A stretch of DNA of 64,000 nucleotides from Papaver somniferum (lineage: Eukaryota > Streptophyta > Magnoliopsida > Ranunculales > Papaveraceae): contig NC_039361.1 in the NCBI RefSeq assembly GCF_003573695.1, forward strand, positions 135,006,777-135,070,776, read 5' to 3'. Position 1 is the stretch's first letter, and each line of letters opens with the position of its first letter. The translations under genes and the position numbers were made by a program. Below the pieces are notes generated by a model. It was not told the origin of the DNA. It saw nothing but the letters and a program-made list of their open reading frames with translations, and did no database searches. Below, piece by piece: positions 11,179 to 22,841 of the stretch.

Positions 11179-12847
11179 TGTTAGAGCATAGCTCGGTTCA
11201 ACCTACCAAGCGTTGGTATGTCAAGTTTGGTTGTCATATTTTAGTGAATCAAAACTCATTTAAAGAGTTGCTTTATTATGTACTAAAGGCAACTTCGTAT
11301 AGGTTAGCTTGAAAGTATTAGGATATGAGACATTACAAGTATTGCGAAGGCTTGAAGAAGTGAAGAAGTAAGGAGCTACAACGACAACATCATCCTTTTA
11401 CTTGAGGTTAGTGATATTTGACTTGAAATGTTTCATTCCCTAACGTATCTTTGAAATCATGCATATTGAAAACATAACTGTGAAGCATGAATGATTGCAC
11501 TCTAGTTAGATGCAGTATTAAGGAATATAATACGAGGTTTATTTCTTAACCGTTAAACTTTGTATATGAGACATCGACATAATCGTTTGAATGCTATTAT
11601 GATTATGTATGGGTATGAGGTGAAGAGTTCATCCTAGGAAACAATTTTTTACATTCGTTTAAAGGAAGTTAATTCATGAACTTGTTTTGTGAATCTAAAG
11701 GGAAATCACTAGGCTTATTGGTATTGTGATTCATTTCATATCTTTTGAACTACCAATATGTGTGATTAGTATAACCGCTCATGACTTGTTTATGTTCTTG
11801 GTAAAACTATTCACAAGGCCTGACTTTTGTATTGGTATGCCTTTTATTAGTGAAACCGATCTTAAGTAATCACTTGAGATGGTATGATCGATTTAGTGTT
11901 ATTGGTATGACCAACTCTAGGCAAAGGGGAACCGATGCTATGAAGAGGTGAAACCGATCACAAAGGGGAATCGATCCTTGTAAGAGGTGCAACACGTTTT
12001 TAGCAGATGGGGGAACCGATCCTATAAACATGTGCAACACATTTTTAGTGAAAGGGGAAACGATCCTATGGAGATGTGAAACAAATACAAGTAGTTACCA
12101 TAAGTATGTGGGGAACCAATCCTAGTACCTAGTCAACCGAATTTTTGGAAAGCTAGTGTGACTATGGACAGTGTTCACATGGAGGTAGAACCGAAACTTG
12201 TTTTGGTAGAACCGTTAAACCCATGATTTTTGATTGAGTGTTCTTAATCAATCACGTAGTTCTTGAAAGTCAGATGAACCAATTCTAAACTTGTTTGGAA
12301 GTGTGACAAATCAATTTCAAGATTGTAAGCATGGAAGAGGACTTACAAACTAAAGATGTCGACATTCTTTGAACATGTGTAGTAATGCTTATCTTTTATT
12401 GTTCAAAGATATTCCTTAATAGCTAAAGGAAAATCCCGGATCAAAATATAAGTTAAGAATCTTTTAATTAAGGTTGTTTTATTTTTAGAAAAATGAAAAT
12501 TGGTAATGTGCATTTACTAATTGGAGATTTTATAAGAGATTTTCGTTTAATGTTTGGAAAAAGCATTTCCAAGAATTATAGAAACCGAATCTGGAATATA
12601 TTGCGTATCTTGAGAATATTTTCGGTTTTGGAAATTCCTTGGTGTCCAAACTTCCTTGGTCTGTAAATACCAAAGTTTGCATTTCGAGCAAACTAATCCT
12701 CAGAGCCAGCAAAACTACCTAGTTGTGTTGTTACTGGTGGAACCGCCTATTCGGGGAGGAAAGTAACCTAATTATGGAAATCTCTTATAGCCGTTCAGTT
12801 TAAAGACTTCTTTGGGATTGAGAAGCTCTATTAGTACCGTTGGTGGG
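11179..12847 (+). mobile_element. Truncated family-2 LTR (3' LTR)
   Basis: Starts TGTTAGAGCATAGCTCGG and follows 2179-3833 with many small differences, including loss of the TATA box and of a stretch of about 100 bases near 12480. It stops at GTTGGTGGG where a Gypsy-type LTR begins. The missing 1.2 kb of this LTR is not found elsewhere in the window. No purine tract sits directly before its start. Confidence 0.75.
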
Positions 12848-15275
12848 TGTTTGAGGGTAAAAAATGATTCTGCTGTTTTTGGTAAATTTGGGTGTGTTGA
12901 TGAGAAACCAATTCAAACCCTAAACAATGCACTGCACAGGAGAACTTTTAAATTCAAGAGATCAATATGTAAGACTCTGGCCTAAACCAAGAAATGGCCG
13001 TTCCGGATTCAATTCAGTCACAAAGTGAAGGAGAAGGGGTTGATCTTAGGGAGGGAAGCGAAGAAGGTGTTTGAGATCAGAATGTTGAATTATGAAGGTG
13101 TGGTTGTTTATGACTTGTATCAGAACGTGGAACTGGCTTGCAAAATGTAAGCTATCAGTTCTTGATGTTTTCTGGATACTGTGTTGATAACACTTGTGTT
13201 CTGTTCTTGTTGTCGAAATAGGTTAAAAACCTATTTATACAAGTCATTTGAGCGCAACCTTGATCTCGTAGGAAGTGGAGAAAATTAAGTAGTGGAGTAG
13301 TGGGGTTTTGTAAGAGGTGGTGATCATCACGTGGTCACACCTTCACCCACTACTCTCAAAATTTTTAACCGTTCGTCATTTCCTGACATGTTCTTGTAAT
13401 GAGAACGTTGCACGACGCACGTTGTAAATCGCCAGACCAATACCCCAGTAAGTATCCCGCAGTTTGTGACACGTTTGATGTCTCGAGTAAGTGGGTCAAT
13501 TCGTGGGACTTGATGCAAAAAATAGCGTATGACGCTATTAGGTTAAACAACTAAGTTGTTTATGAGGCCAATATTGATAAAATATCGTATGTATTCAATG
13601 TATGTGAAGCATCGCTTTTAAGAAAGCAACTCAAAATAATCGATGTGCATGAAGCATCGTTGTTTTAGAGCTCGATTGAATAAGTCGCGGATTTGAATAA
13701 GTCGCGTCTTAAAATAGCAGCATGTCCGACCATCTTTGGGTGACCGTTTGAGGGCCGCATGGATGAGACACCATTTGGTCGATCGCTCCCTGTGAGACAG
13801 AGGTGGCCAGTGATCATTGAGGTATCTCATTGATCGCCTAATATTTGATCCAATCCGTCCGACCAAGCTAGCGAAGCTGGACGGACGAGATGGTTTGCGG
13901 CAGATTTTTGCCGCCATTGATATAATTTTGGGTTTAAGGGTTATGCAGCCATCCCTATTTTGGCTAGTCAAACCAAAGCACTGGGCGTTGATTCGAACGG
14001 TACGATTGGGCATGTGTGAATATGAGCCGCTAGTGAGTATGTTGACATCTCCCGGGTCATCTAAAATCGGATCTAAGCCACTCAAATCGGCTGGCGAAGA
14101 TGAGTGGTCACAATCAATTTGTGACAGAAGTATGTTGTCGCAAAGCGTTTTTTAGGGTTTTCGAACAGCGCTTTCACCTACTTTGGGCCGGCGATTTGAT
14201 GCGCTTTGGTCTTGGTTTGAGCAAGTCAATCGACCACGTGTGGATTTGGTTCGATGGTGAACGTGTTGGCATCTCTTTGATCGTTTGAAATGAAATCTAA
14301 GCCGTCCAACTAGGCTGGCGAAGTTGGACGGACACGATTGATTTGCGGCAGTTGTATAACGCCGCTTATTGAATTTACGGTTTTAAAGGATTCTCGATCA
14401 CCCTTCTTTGGGCGTGTGATTCAACGCGTTTCTGGTTTGCAGTGGGCGGGTCGATCGACCAAGAATGTAGTTAGGTCGTTGGTGATCACACTAGTACCCT
14501 TTCGATAATTCGAGGGAAGATATAAGCCGTCCAACTAGGCTGGAAAAGTTGGACGGATGTGATGCATTTGAGACCGCTTTGGTCGGTCTCATCTCGTTTG
14601 AGCTCTTCTTAAACAGCGCGATCACCCATGTTAGGGTTAATCGTTCGAAGCGCTATGGATGTATCATATGAAAACCATTCGGCTAGGGAGTTAGTGGGAC
14701 CATCGGTGGTCATCGTGATGATTTCCTAATTCCGTTAGGAGCAGGCTAGGCCTATTGAATCGCGCGGCGAAATCGTGCGGCTGTGATTATTTTTGAGACT
14801 GATATTAACAGTCTAGATTTTCCTTAAGGAATTGAAGCGTGTTCGATCGAGCTATTTTAAAAGCGCGTCGATATAAAATTCTCTTTGTTCAGAGAGTGAT
14901 GCAGCATGTGTGAGTACTTCCATGCAGATCTCAATACTGGCACTTCGGGAGATTCATGCTACTCTGCTGAGAGTGAACACTCAATCGTCATGTCATGTCA
15001 ATAATGAGAGTTCGGCTGGGAACATAGCATATAAAAATACTAGGCAAGTCATGCATTAGTTGGTAATGCTGGCAAAAATAGAATTTACAGAATATTTGAG
15101 ATTTCTAATACGCGCACCGTTCTGAGTGCATTTCATTTATATATTGAATTTCTCAATGAGCGAGGAGGGTTTTTTGCACTCATAACTCTTCTAATGGATT
15201 TACCCCTTGCAGTGTGACAGCGCATTAAATACTGGTTTTACAATTATAGCCTTGAACTAAAAACCACCATCAACA
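12848..15275 (-). mobile_element. Tat-like Ty3/Gypsy LTR (relic)
   Basis: Starts TGTTTGAGGGTAAAAAATG and ends CCATCAACA. It is recognisably related to the LTRs at 31643-34938 and 42878-46157 (shared blocks include GACTCTGGCCTAAACC and ATTCAATTCAGTCACAAAG near 12970-13020), but about 0.85 kb shorter and strongly diverged. The minus-strand TATAAATA box is at 13232-13239. The next bases (15276 on) are the purine tract of this family, so it is the 3' LTR of a minus-oriented element. No second LTR is present. Plus-strand frames inside (for example 13817-14155) are not supported as genes. Confidence 0.7.
13232..13239 (-). promoter_or_regulatory. TATA box of Tat-like relic LTR
   Basis: Minus-strand TATAAATA, about 390 bases from the LTR's left end. 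The same offset is seen in the other two Tat-like LTRs (32029 and 43263). Confidence 0.5.
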
Positions 15276-15290
15276 TTAAGTCCCCTGCTT
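15276..15290 (-). promoter_or_regulatory. Polypurine tract of Tat-like relic
   Basis: Minus strand reads AAGCAGGGGACTTAA directly against the LTR. A nearly identical tract (AAGCAGGGACTTAA) abuts the LTR at 34939. This fixes the element orientation as minus. Confidence 0.6.
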
Positions 15291-15716
15291 AGCATGTAAT
15301 AGTTACACTATTGCGGGGTAAGCACTAGATGGTGACAAATAAAGGTAAAACTAATGATACAAAGTTAGATGTTACCAAGAGAGATGGGTCGGCCTGTCCT
15401 TGGAACATGTCACGCTCAAGAGGCGTCCAGGTAAGCGTTCCCCTAGCATGATGTCGGCTGACCTCAGGTAGATTAGGCATACTGTTGGTTAGGACCTCAA
15501 ACTGCATCCCAAGTCCCTTGTACATCTGAGTATCGTTCGAGAGCGTGTCCAAGCTTTCCTGGCTTCGGTTAACATGGAGGAAAAGTGGAGGCGCGATGAA
15601 GCATCTCAGCTAATAAGTGCTAGGGCTGAAAGGTTTGCTGCCCGGCTAAAGTGAAGGGGGTTGTAGCATAACATGAACTTATGGATAAACATGAATACCT
15701 TATTCATGACGATGTC
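15291..15716. mobile_element. Internal remnant of Tat-like relic
   Basis: About 430 bases between the purine tract and the CACTA terminus. A plus-strand frame ends ERFAARLK-stop at about 15655 and reads back to about 15505 as a charged helical C-terminus; a minus-strand frame of 75 codons overlaps (15325-15552). Neither gave a recognisable domain. Because the intact Tat element here carries a plus-strand gene next to this LTR, the plus-strand frame may be what is left of a comparable antisense gene; that is a guess. Confidence 0.35.
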
Positions 15717-15719
15717 ATA

Positions 15720-16380
15720 CACTAGTAGAGAAATGGACTTTAGCCATGCCATATATAAATTTCCCTGTCACGCCTTTTTGGTATTGGCGTGTCTATAAGG
15801 TATACTTCTGCCCTATAGACACGCCATGTTCTATGGGAGTGTTAATATAAGTGTTTTCAGCCACGCCAGGGCTAGTAGCGTGTCCAAATATCAACCGTTT
15901 AGTCACGTTAACTTTTAATTTTTGATTGGGCGTGTTTATAGACCAGTCTATGGCCACATTAACCAGTTGTGGTGTGTCCATAAAAATAGTCACGCCACTT
16001 GAGGCGTGTTTAAAAAGTTAGTTTTATTAGACACACCAGTATGCGTGTCCATAGTGTATGATTTGCAGACACGCCGGTTAATTTGCATGGCTATAAAGTT
16101 GATTTTATTAGACACGCTAGTATGCGTATCCTTAGTGGGCGTTTTATAGCCACGCCGGTTGTATTGCGTGGCTAAACAGTTCGGTTTATTGGACACGCTA
16201 GTATGCGTGTCCATAGTGTGCATTTTATAGACACGCTGGTTTATATGCGTGGTTTATATGCGTTTTATAGACACTCTTGTTTATATGCGTGGTTAAAAAG
16301 TTGGTTTTATTAGGCACGCTAGTATGCATTTCCATAGTGTGCGTTTTATAGACACGCTGGTTCTATTTATTACTGGGTAT
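15720..16380. mobile_element. CACTA transposon terminus with subterminal repeats
   Basis: Begins CACTAGTAGAGAAATGG, the form expected for a CACTA (En/Spm-type) terminal inverted repeat, preceded by ATA as possible 3-bp TSD. It is followed by about 14 spaced, mostly alternating-orientation copies of an AGACACGC / GCGTGTCT motif between about 15770 and 16375, often paired around a short spacer (for example GACACGCTAGTATGCGTGTC at 16192-16211). Subterminal repeats of this sort are the binding sites for the element's DNA-binding protein in the CACTA family. The transposase gene at 19195-22841 points away from this end, so this would be its 3' end. The opposite terminus was not found. Confidence 0.75.
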
Positions 16381-16496
16381 GGGTGTACATGAAATGAGTT
16401 GTAACTGCGACAGCACTGGCGCAGCTCTGTTGAGGGCCTTTTTCTTCTCCAGCACAACAGTCATTAACGGACTTTCAAAAAATAAATAAAAAAGCT

Positions 16497-16582
16497 TCTG
16501 CCCAAATTCGAACGCATGGTCTCGACTCGAAGGAGGTAGGTAACAAGATGAATCAATCTACCAAGCTGGCCAACTATAATTG
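16497..16582 (-). ncRNA. tRNA-like segment, possible SINE head
   Basis: The minus strand carries a box-A-like TGGCCAGCTTGGTAGA and, about 50 bases later, a box-B-like GCGTTCGAATTTG, in the order and spacing of an internal RNA polymerase III promoter. It does not fold into a complete tRNA by inspection and has no obvious poly(A) or terminal TSD. It could equally be a tRNA fragment inside the transposon. No anticodon is assigned. Confidence 0.3.
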
Positions 16583-16706
16583 TTTAAAATTAGTTACAAT
16601 AACCTGTTTCTGCTATTCCATAGGGACCAAAGGATAGTTACAATTTATAGATGAATCATTTGATGCTCCGCAACTTACAAATAAGAAATTCTTCATCTTC
16701 CTCCTC

Positions 16707-16946
16707 ATGCTCTGCAACTCATTCTTCCCTTTTACCCCAAACTTATATTTCAATTTACTCCTCCTCTACTACTCTTTCACCCCTTTAATCCCAAACACTA
16801 GTATTAATGCTTGGACTTGGTTTTGTTATTGTTTCTTGTTTTCTGCTGAATCCATTAAAATATTTTGGTGCTTAAGTGTTTTAATGGATTCAACAACAAA
16901 TAAGAAGACACAACAAAAACAAGTCCAAGATGCTCCGCCAAGTTAA
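16707..16946 (+). other. Unrecognised short open frame over hairpin
   Basis: A 79-codon frame, aromatic-rich in its first half and Gln/Lys-rich in its second. The second half is built from the two arms of an inverted repeat (16810-16929), so the frame is probably incidental. No domain is recognised. Confidence 0.12.
16810..16929. repeat. 51-bp-arm inverted repeat (foldback)
   Basis: Left arm 16810-16860 (starts CTTGGACTTGG, ends GAATCCATTAAAA) and right arm 16879-16929 are reverse complements at about 42 of 51 positions. There is a perfect 13-bp stem next to an 18-base loop. Two of the mismatches would be G-U pairs in RNA. No further pairing outside the arms. Candidates are a small foldback transposon or a microRNA-like precursor. 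Confidence 0.7.
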
Positions 16947-17273
16947 CATGCATCTGAATGGCTATTAATAACTCATCTGATAGACTTGACTTTTATGAAT
17001 GCATAAAACCAAACGGTTGACCTAACAATGCACCTCTTAATTGGAGTAAAAGCTAATGAATTAAGCGACTAAATTTAGGCTTTGGAAATAGGGTTTAGCA
17101 GAATAATGACGGCTTTGAAGAGGGTGCACATGGCATTGAAAAGGCGTTGCGAAGCGACAAACACTTGACCAAGCTCCATAAAAGACCATTTATGGATAAG
17201 CTACTACCATTATTTAAACAAGGCAGGGGGATAAAAGGATTATTATACCAAATAGAGATTAAGAAAACAGATA

Positions 17274-18037
17274 ATGACAGAGAATGCTAGTAGTTCATCA
17301 AATGGAAATCACAACGATCCACCACCCGATTCAGATGCAATGGTACATGCAAAGTTGACAACTGGGACTTTATCAAACTCTGAGATTGAAAGGTTGATTC
17401 CTTTTCCGAATCAGGAGAAGATAAGGAAGAAATAGCAAGAGGAGCGAGAAGAATTTGAAAGATTAAGGGTTGAAAATGATGAGGAATTTCAGTTGTGGAT
17501 GAGAAAGTTGGATTCCAAAAAGGCACGTCTACACAGGCATAAGATTCAACGACGAGGAGAGTGGAAGTGTTCATGGGGGAAAACTCGCAGTACAACTGAA
17601 AGTGATAGTGAAGATGAAGAAAAGAACTGTGAAGGAGTAGAATATGAGGAGAGAAGTGATGATTCGATGAAGAGAGATGAGGGAGCAAAAGAAGCAGAGA
17701 GGAAGAAGATGAAAAGGCAAGAGTTTGATGATGTGATGTACAAGTGCTATCTTGCCGAAAATAAGAACAACCCTCGTAAGTTTGCTTGAACCATGTCAGA
17801 ACCCCTGAAAGTGGATTCTAATGGAGAGGAGATTCTGGGCTAGACCTCGATTGGGAGCCTGTTTTTTCCGGCGGTGAGATGGTGGTTTGCAGTTAAGCAT
17901 AAGATGAGGAAGAAGAAACCGAAGATGATGATCTCCAGGGTCCCTACACATCTTCAGACAATGATGATGGTACTGGTGCCTACTATAAAGATGATGAGTT
18001 AAACTACAGCAGCAACAGTTATGGCGATTCTTGGTGA
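17274..18037 (+). pseudogene. Charged acidic-tail protein gene, copy 1 (decayed)
   Basis: ATG at 17274 opens a Ser/Asn/Asp-rich start and a motif NSEIERLI; an in-frame TAG interrupts near 17434. The frame continues open to 17789 with a long Glu/Lys/Arg-rich helix (coiled-coil likely), then a TRSTTESDSEDEE motif. A second ATG at 17793 starts MSEPLKVDS, followed by an acidic Asp/Glu tail that ends in SW-stop at 18037 after frame changes. The copy at 59226-59991 shares all of these: EAERLIS, TRSATESESDEE, MSEPLNVDS and an acidic tail ending QW-stop. The family has no recognised domain. This copy lies antisense to, and apparently inside, the CACTA element, so it may have been captured by it. It is not expected to make a full protein. 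Confidence 0.55.
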
Positions 18038-19194
18038 TTGCCTTATAGGTACTGTCAAATACCTTAGAACTAGAGTAATGTGATATTTTGATTACTATTT
18101 CTCTTGTGCATCTTCGTGAAAACTTGTGGGGATATTTATGGTACTTTATGTTGTTGAAGAAGTGTATGGAGAATGGGGTTCAATTTTATACATTTGGTGG
18201 TTATTTTTTGTTTGATAGATGCATGGTGTTGATAAAGATCTTAGAAGATTTAAGGTGATTTGGGGGTTTAGTTTGCAACAGGTGCATTGTTTGGATAGCA
18301 GCTGGGAGAGTTGCAGTGGTTATGATGGGTAAACCTTTTATGTCAGGTAGATTAGTAATGTTGAAGCTTTGAATTTTAGTTGTAAAAAGAAAGTTGTAAT
18401 GGCACTGGTATCCTGTCGGGTGTTTAGAATTAGTATTCTGTTTGCTTCTTTAGATGTAATTAAACTAGTCGTCTTCTTCTAGTTGTTTGAATTTTCAGTA
18501 GTATTAAACTTGTGATGGATGTAGGTCTGAAGGGTTTGAAGAAATTTGTTAGTTTTTCTTGCTATTTTGATTTAAGTAGTAATGGATTGAATACATTAGA
18601 TGTACAAACAAGCAATGTTCTTGGTGAATGATTCTAAAATTCCAATGATTGTAAAGTAGAGATTGGTAGGAATGCCTGAATTAGTGAATCAATAGGGTAT
18701 ATAAAATGCTGGTTAAGATGGTAAAAACTAGGGTATTACTCCAGTTTATAAAATGTTGTTGGAGTAAGATTAATTCAAAGACTATTTTAGGCCCAATTCC
18801 AAAAAAAAATCTATGTGCAAGCCTAGTACTATTAATACTAATCCTAACATGACAGATTATTAATTCAACAATCAGTATAGCCAAATCCAAACTCATCCAC
18901 CATTGCTAAAACCCATCTGCATACAAACCCTACCATGATTTAAGAATCATTTTTCTTCAACAATCCATACATTCATTCTCTAGTTAACAGGAAAATCCAA
19001 ACCGCTAACTTAAATTTGAACCAAATTCAGTACCATGATGATCATCATTACCAAAATAGTATAACCCAAAACCAAAAAAAAAAGGCTAAGAGTATATAAT
19101 TTACACTAACCAGTTCCTTAAACAAAAACCAAAAAATGTTTCAACCTAATCATTCATCTATTAGCAAACACAAACAACTACATTCTATCACCTG
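18038..19194. other. AT-rich non-coding stretch
   Basis: No supported gene. The first few hundred bases resemble the sequence downstream of the paralogue at 59991 (a shared CATCTTCGTGAAAA block at 18111 and 60064), so this is probably the 3' flank duplicated with the gene. The remainder is AT-rich sequence with an A-run at 19074. Confidence 0.4.
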
Positions 19195-22100
19195 GCTTGA
19201 TTATCGCTTAGTCCTTGGAAATGGTTGCTCAGATGCAGTCGTTTGAGAAGCAGGGACTGCTGTTGGTGCTGGTGCTTTCCTTGCAGTTCTACCCTTAATA
19301 TCTTCCAGATAGTAATCATCCATGTATGTCCTTTGCATGTCAAGTTTATCTACCTGCGGCAATTTATACTCATTCCGACAAATAACTGCAATACTGAATT
19401 CCTCGTCGACTTCATCACCAACATATTTCCAGATTTGGGTAGGTGCACCTAACACAATAAACTTTTTTTATTTTCCTGGTCTGTCACATAAAATACCTGC
19501 TTAGCTTGGGAGGCTACAATGAAAGGATCATTCTGGAGTCCCAACTTATCAAGCTCAACCAAAATGTAGCCAAGTTTGTCTTTTGAGACCCCTGCTTTGG
19601 TAACCCATTTATACCTGAAAAGTGGCACTTTCAGCGAATGATATGTAAGTACCCGTATCTCTTGTAAAACACCATAATAATCCGCCAGATTAAGGGTAAT
19701 CCCCGCTTTTCTAATGTGCGTGTCAGTTGCCTCTACGTAAACCCCCTTATTCTGGTTAACGGAACCATCATGAGATTTTGTGAAAAACAGGTATCCATTG
19801 ATGTGATATGCTTCGTATGTATCTACTTGTGCATTCGGTGGGATTGATAGCCACCTTAAGTCCTGATTGAAGTTTCCCCTAGAGTCAGCCCACTCACTCT
19901 CAACCTGAAATACATTATAAGGATTAGCCTCCATCTCAACGCAAAAGTTACATAGCAAGAGTGACATATTCTGCAAAATCTTACCACTTTTTGTAACCAT
20001 TTGGCAAACTCTTCACGATATTTTTGATCTAGCTTTCTATCATTCATACCAAGATATTTCTCTTTCAAAAAATTCTGTTTTCGGCTGGACAGTGGAATGA
20101 TTAATGTTATTATCTTTACATAAATTCGTACACAGAGTCAAAAACTAAATAAAAAATGAGGTTATTTGGTTAGATCTAGTTATACTTACTCAATGTAAGG
20201 AGCAACTTCAGGCGTATTCCGAAAAACATAGAAATGCGCTTTATCAAACAGATCCTTATCAACAAGAGGAAACTTAGAAGATGACATTGGTTTCCCCCTG
20301 AAAGAATAAGAATCTTCGCCAGTGTCAGATGTGTTGAGTTTGTCTGGTGGAATTTCGACTGTGTCATTCATTCTTTGTTGGTGCTCACTGATAATCTCAA
20401 TTGTCTCTTCCGCAAGGTTCCCTTTAGCAATGCTTCCTCCAGGTCTATTTCTGTTTCACACATGCCCTTTAAGGACCTTCATGCACCTTTCAAACGGATA
20501 CATCCATCGAAAGAATACAAGACCAAAAATTTGCACTTCCCTGGTAAGATGCACAGTTAAATGAACCATGATGTAAAAAAAGGTGGAGGGAAGTATTTCT
20601 CGAGCAAGCACAACATCACAACAAGATCCGAATGCAATTTTTCTAGCTCTGCCACCTTGATTTCTTTGCTAGATATTGCCCTGAAAAAGAAACAAAACCT
20701 GATAATAACATTTTTTTTTGGCTGCGGCATAATTGATTTAATCACAATGGGTAAAAAATGCTGCATTAGCATGTGATAATCATGCGATTTTAGTCCGATA
20801 AGCTTTCGATCTTTCCGATTCGTCAGGGTTGAAAAGTTTGAACAATACCCTTGTGGAAACTTTATCTCGGATAATGTTGCACAAAACTTGTCCTTTTCCT
20901 CCGGGCTTAATGAGTGACATGCTGCCTTTAGTATATATCCCCCCTTGTCATTTTCCTTAGGTTGCAACTCGTCTCTAAAACCCATCTCCTTTAGGTCCAT
21001 TCGAGCAGCAAGGTGGTCTTTCGACTTAAATTCATTGTTCAACAATATTCCAACGATACTCTCGCATACATTCTTTTTGACGTGCATGAAATCTGTGCAA
21101 TGGTGGACAACATGATACCGCCAGTAGGGGAGGAGCCGGAACCATATATTGAACTTTTTCCAGTAGGGCCTGTCGATCTCCTTCTCCTTCCCCCTCCCCT
21201 TTTTGGGTCGATGGTCTTTTCGATTCTCTTCATCTTTCCACCTCTTCCAGGGTTATCCTGCACGAATTCCACCACAATGTTCTTCCTTCCCTTTCCCCAT
21301 TTATTCTTTATAGACTCTACCTCATTGTATATTTGTGACGGGGTCATAAATTCCGGAGCCTTTTTTGTTTCATCTTTTCCGTTGAACCCCTTCTGACGTC
21401 TAAATGGATGATCGTATGGTAGGTATCTTCTATGCCCGGTATAAACCTCTTTTCTACAATGTTTTAGCCTGACATAGTAAGTATTTCTCCTATACACCTT
21501 ACAGGCATCGTCCCTGGTAGGGGAAACCACACATTGTACCGAGATCCGGGTAATCATTTATTGTCCATAAAACAACCGCACGTAGAGTAAACATCTCCTG
21601 TTTCAGCGCATCAAAACATTCAACTACCTCAAACAATTCCTTGAGATCCTCGAAAAACGGTTATAACATAACATCAATGTTCGTACAAGGCCCCCCATCG
21701 ATAATTAATGACAGCATGGTGAACTTCCTCTTCATACACAATTCTGGCGGAAGCTTGTAAATCACTGCCAGAATTGGCCACACACTGTACTGTTTTTGCA
21801 TGCCTTTGTTTACGTCAACCCCGTCAGCCGAAATACCTAGCAGAAGATTTCGAGGATCATCACGAATTACGGGATATCTTTTATCTATATTTTTCCATGC
21901 TGGTGAGTCCGCCGGATGCCGTAAAACACCCTCTTCTTTCTTTCTGGTGTCGTGCCACAATAAATATTCGACAATTCTCTTTGATTGAAACATCCGTTTC
22001 AGTCTTGGGATAATTGGTAAATACCACAAGACTTTTGCCGGAATTTTTGCATGCACCTCTTGGGTGGTATCGTCAACTTTCCATCTTGATTCCCCATAGG

Positions 22101-22841
22101 TGGGACACTTGAGGTGATCCTTGTAATCCTTCTTATAGAGAATACAGTAATTGATGCATACATGTATCTTTTCATAACCTGAACCCAAATCTCTCATCAC
22201 CTTCTTAGATTCATATGTAATTTTCATCATCTCATTTCCTGTAGGGAGCATGGATTTTAACAGTGGTAGAAGTTCATTAAAGAACTTTTCGGAAGCTCCG
22301 TGCTTGCTCTTCAAGTTAAATAATTCACATATTGCATATATCTTTGTAAAATCGGCACATACTTCGTATAGGGGTTTCCCAGCATCTTTGAGTATCCGTT
22401 GCATCTTGTTAGAATCCTTTGAAAAGTTATCTCCTAATAAAGCACTAACCATTTCTATAGTCTCTGCGACATGTGTTGGTTCATCAGAGTGCGGACCGTC
22501 GCTGCCATCACCATCCATAAGTGTCCACCTTGATGACTCATCTCCTTCTCCATGCTTAGTCCATACGGAATAATTTAAGGAATAATTTTGAATGAATCCA
22601 GAAGAATATAAATGAAACTTAACTTTACTTGCCTTACCTTGTGCACGTATAAGTTGAGACATTTCACACATGGACATAGGAACTTAACTTTGCCCTTGTC
22701 GTATGGTTTCCGTTTCCCATTCGCAATATCCTGGTTGTATGTATGCGTAGCAAACTTTATAAATGCATCCACCCCGTCTTGATAACGCCATTCGGTTCTA
22801 TCGGTGTACATCCAAGATTTATCCATTACTCTAGGATCCAT
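19195..22841 (-). pseudogene. CACTA (TNP2-type) transposase gene, decayed
   Basis: Minus-strand gene of the DNA transposase that cuts and inserts CACTA elements. Domains in order: transposase-associated N-terminal domain (22841 to about 22640; DKSWMYTDR, FLCPCVKCLN, matching PF13963); TNP2/Transposase_21 core (22650-21661; KVLWYLPIIPRLKRMF, LRHPADSPAWK, LLLGISADGVD with its catalytic-type Asp, matching PF02992); a damaged middle (21660-21040; YTGHRRYLPYDHPF); a CESIVGILLN block (21087 on) leading to DUF4218 (about 20900-20320; VQIFGLVFFRWMYPFERCM); and DUF4216 (19905-19455; YHINGYLFFTK, DPFIVASQAKQVFYV). Plausible introns have consensus sites: GTAAGT after EVAPYIE (about 20185), acceptor CTGTCCAG near 20082, and acceptor TATTTCAG near 19903. 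Defects: a frameshift near 22640, a stop after NIDVML at 21661-21663, and frame changes near 21550, 20470 and 19450. The domain order is that of an autonomous element, but this copy looks inactive. Confidence 0.88.

Noticed and set aside
13618..14155. Overlapping 155- and 112-codon frames in the Tat relic LTR
   Set aside because: Both strands open by chance in a locally GC-richer part of an LTR; no domain and no counterpart in the related LTRs.
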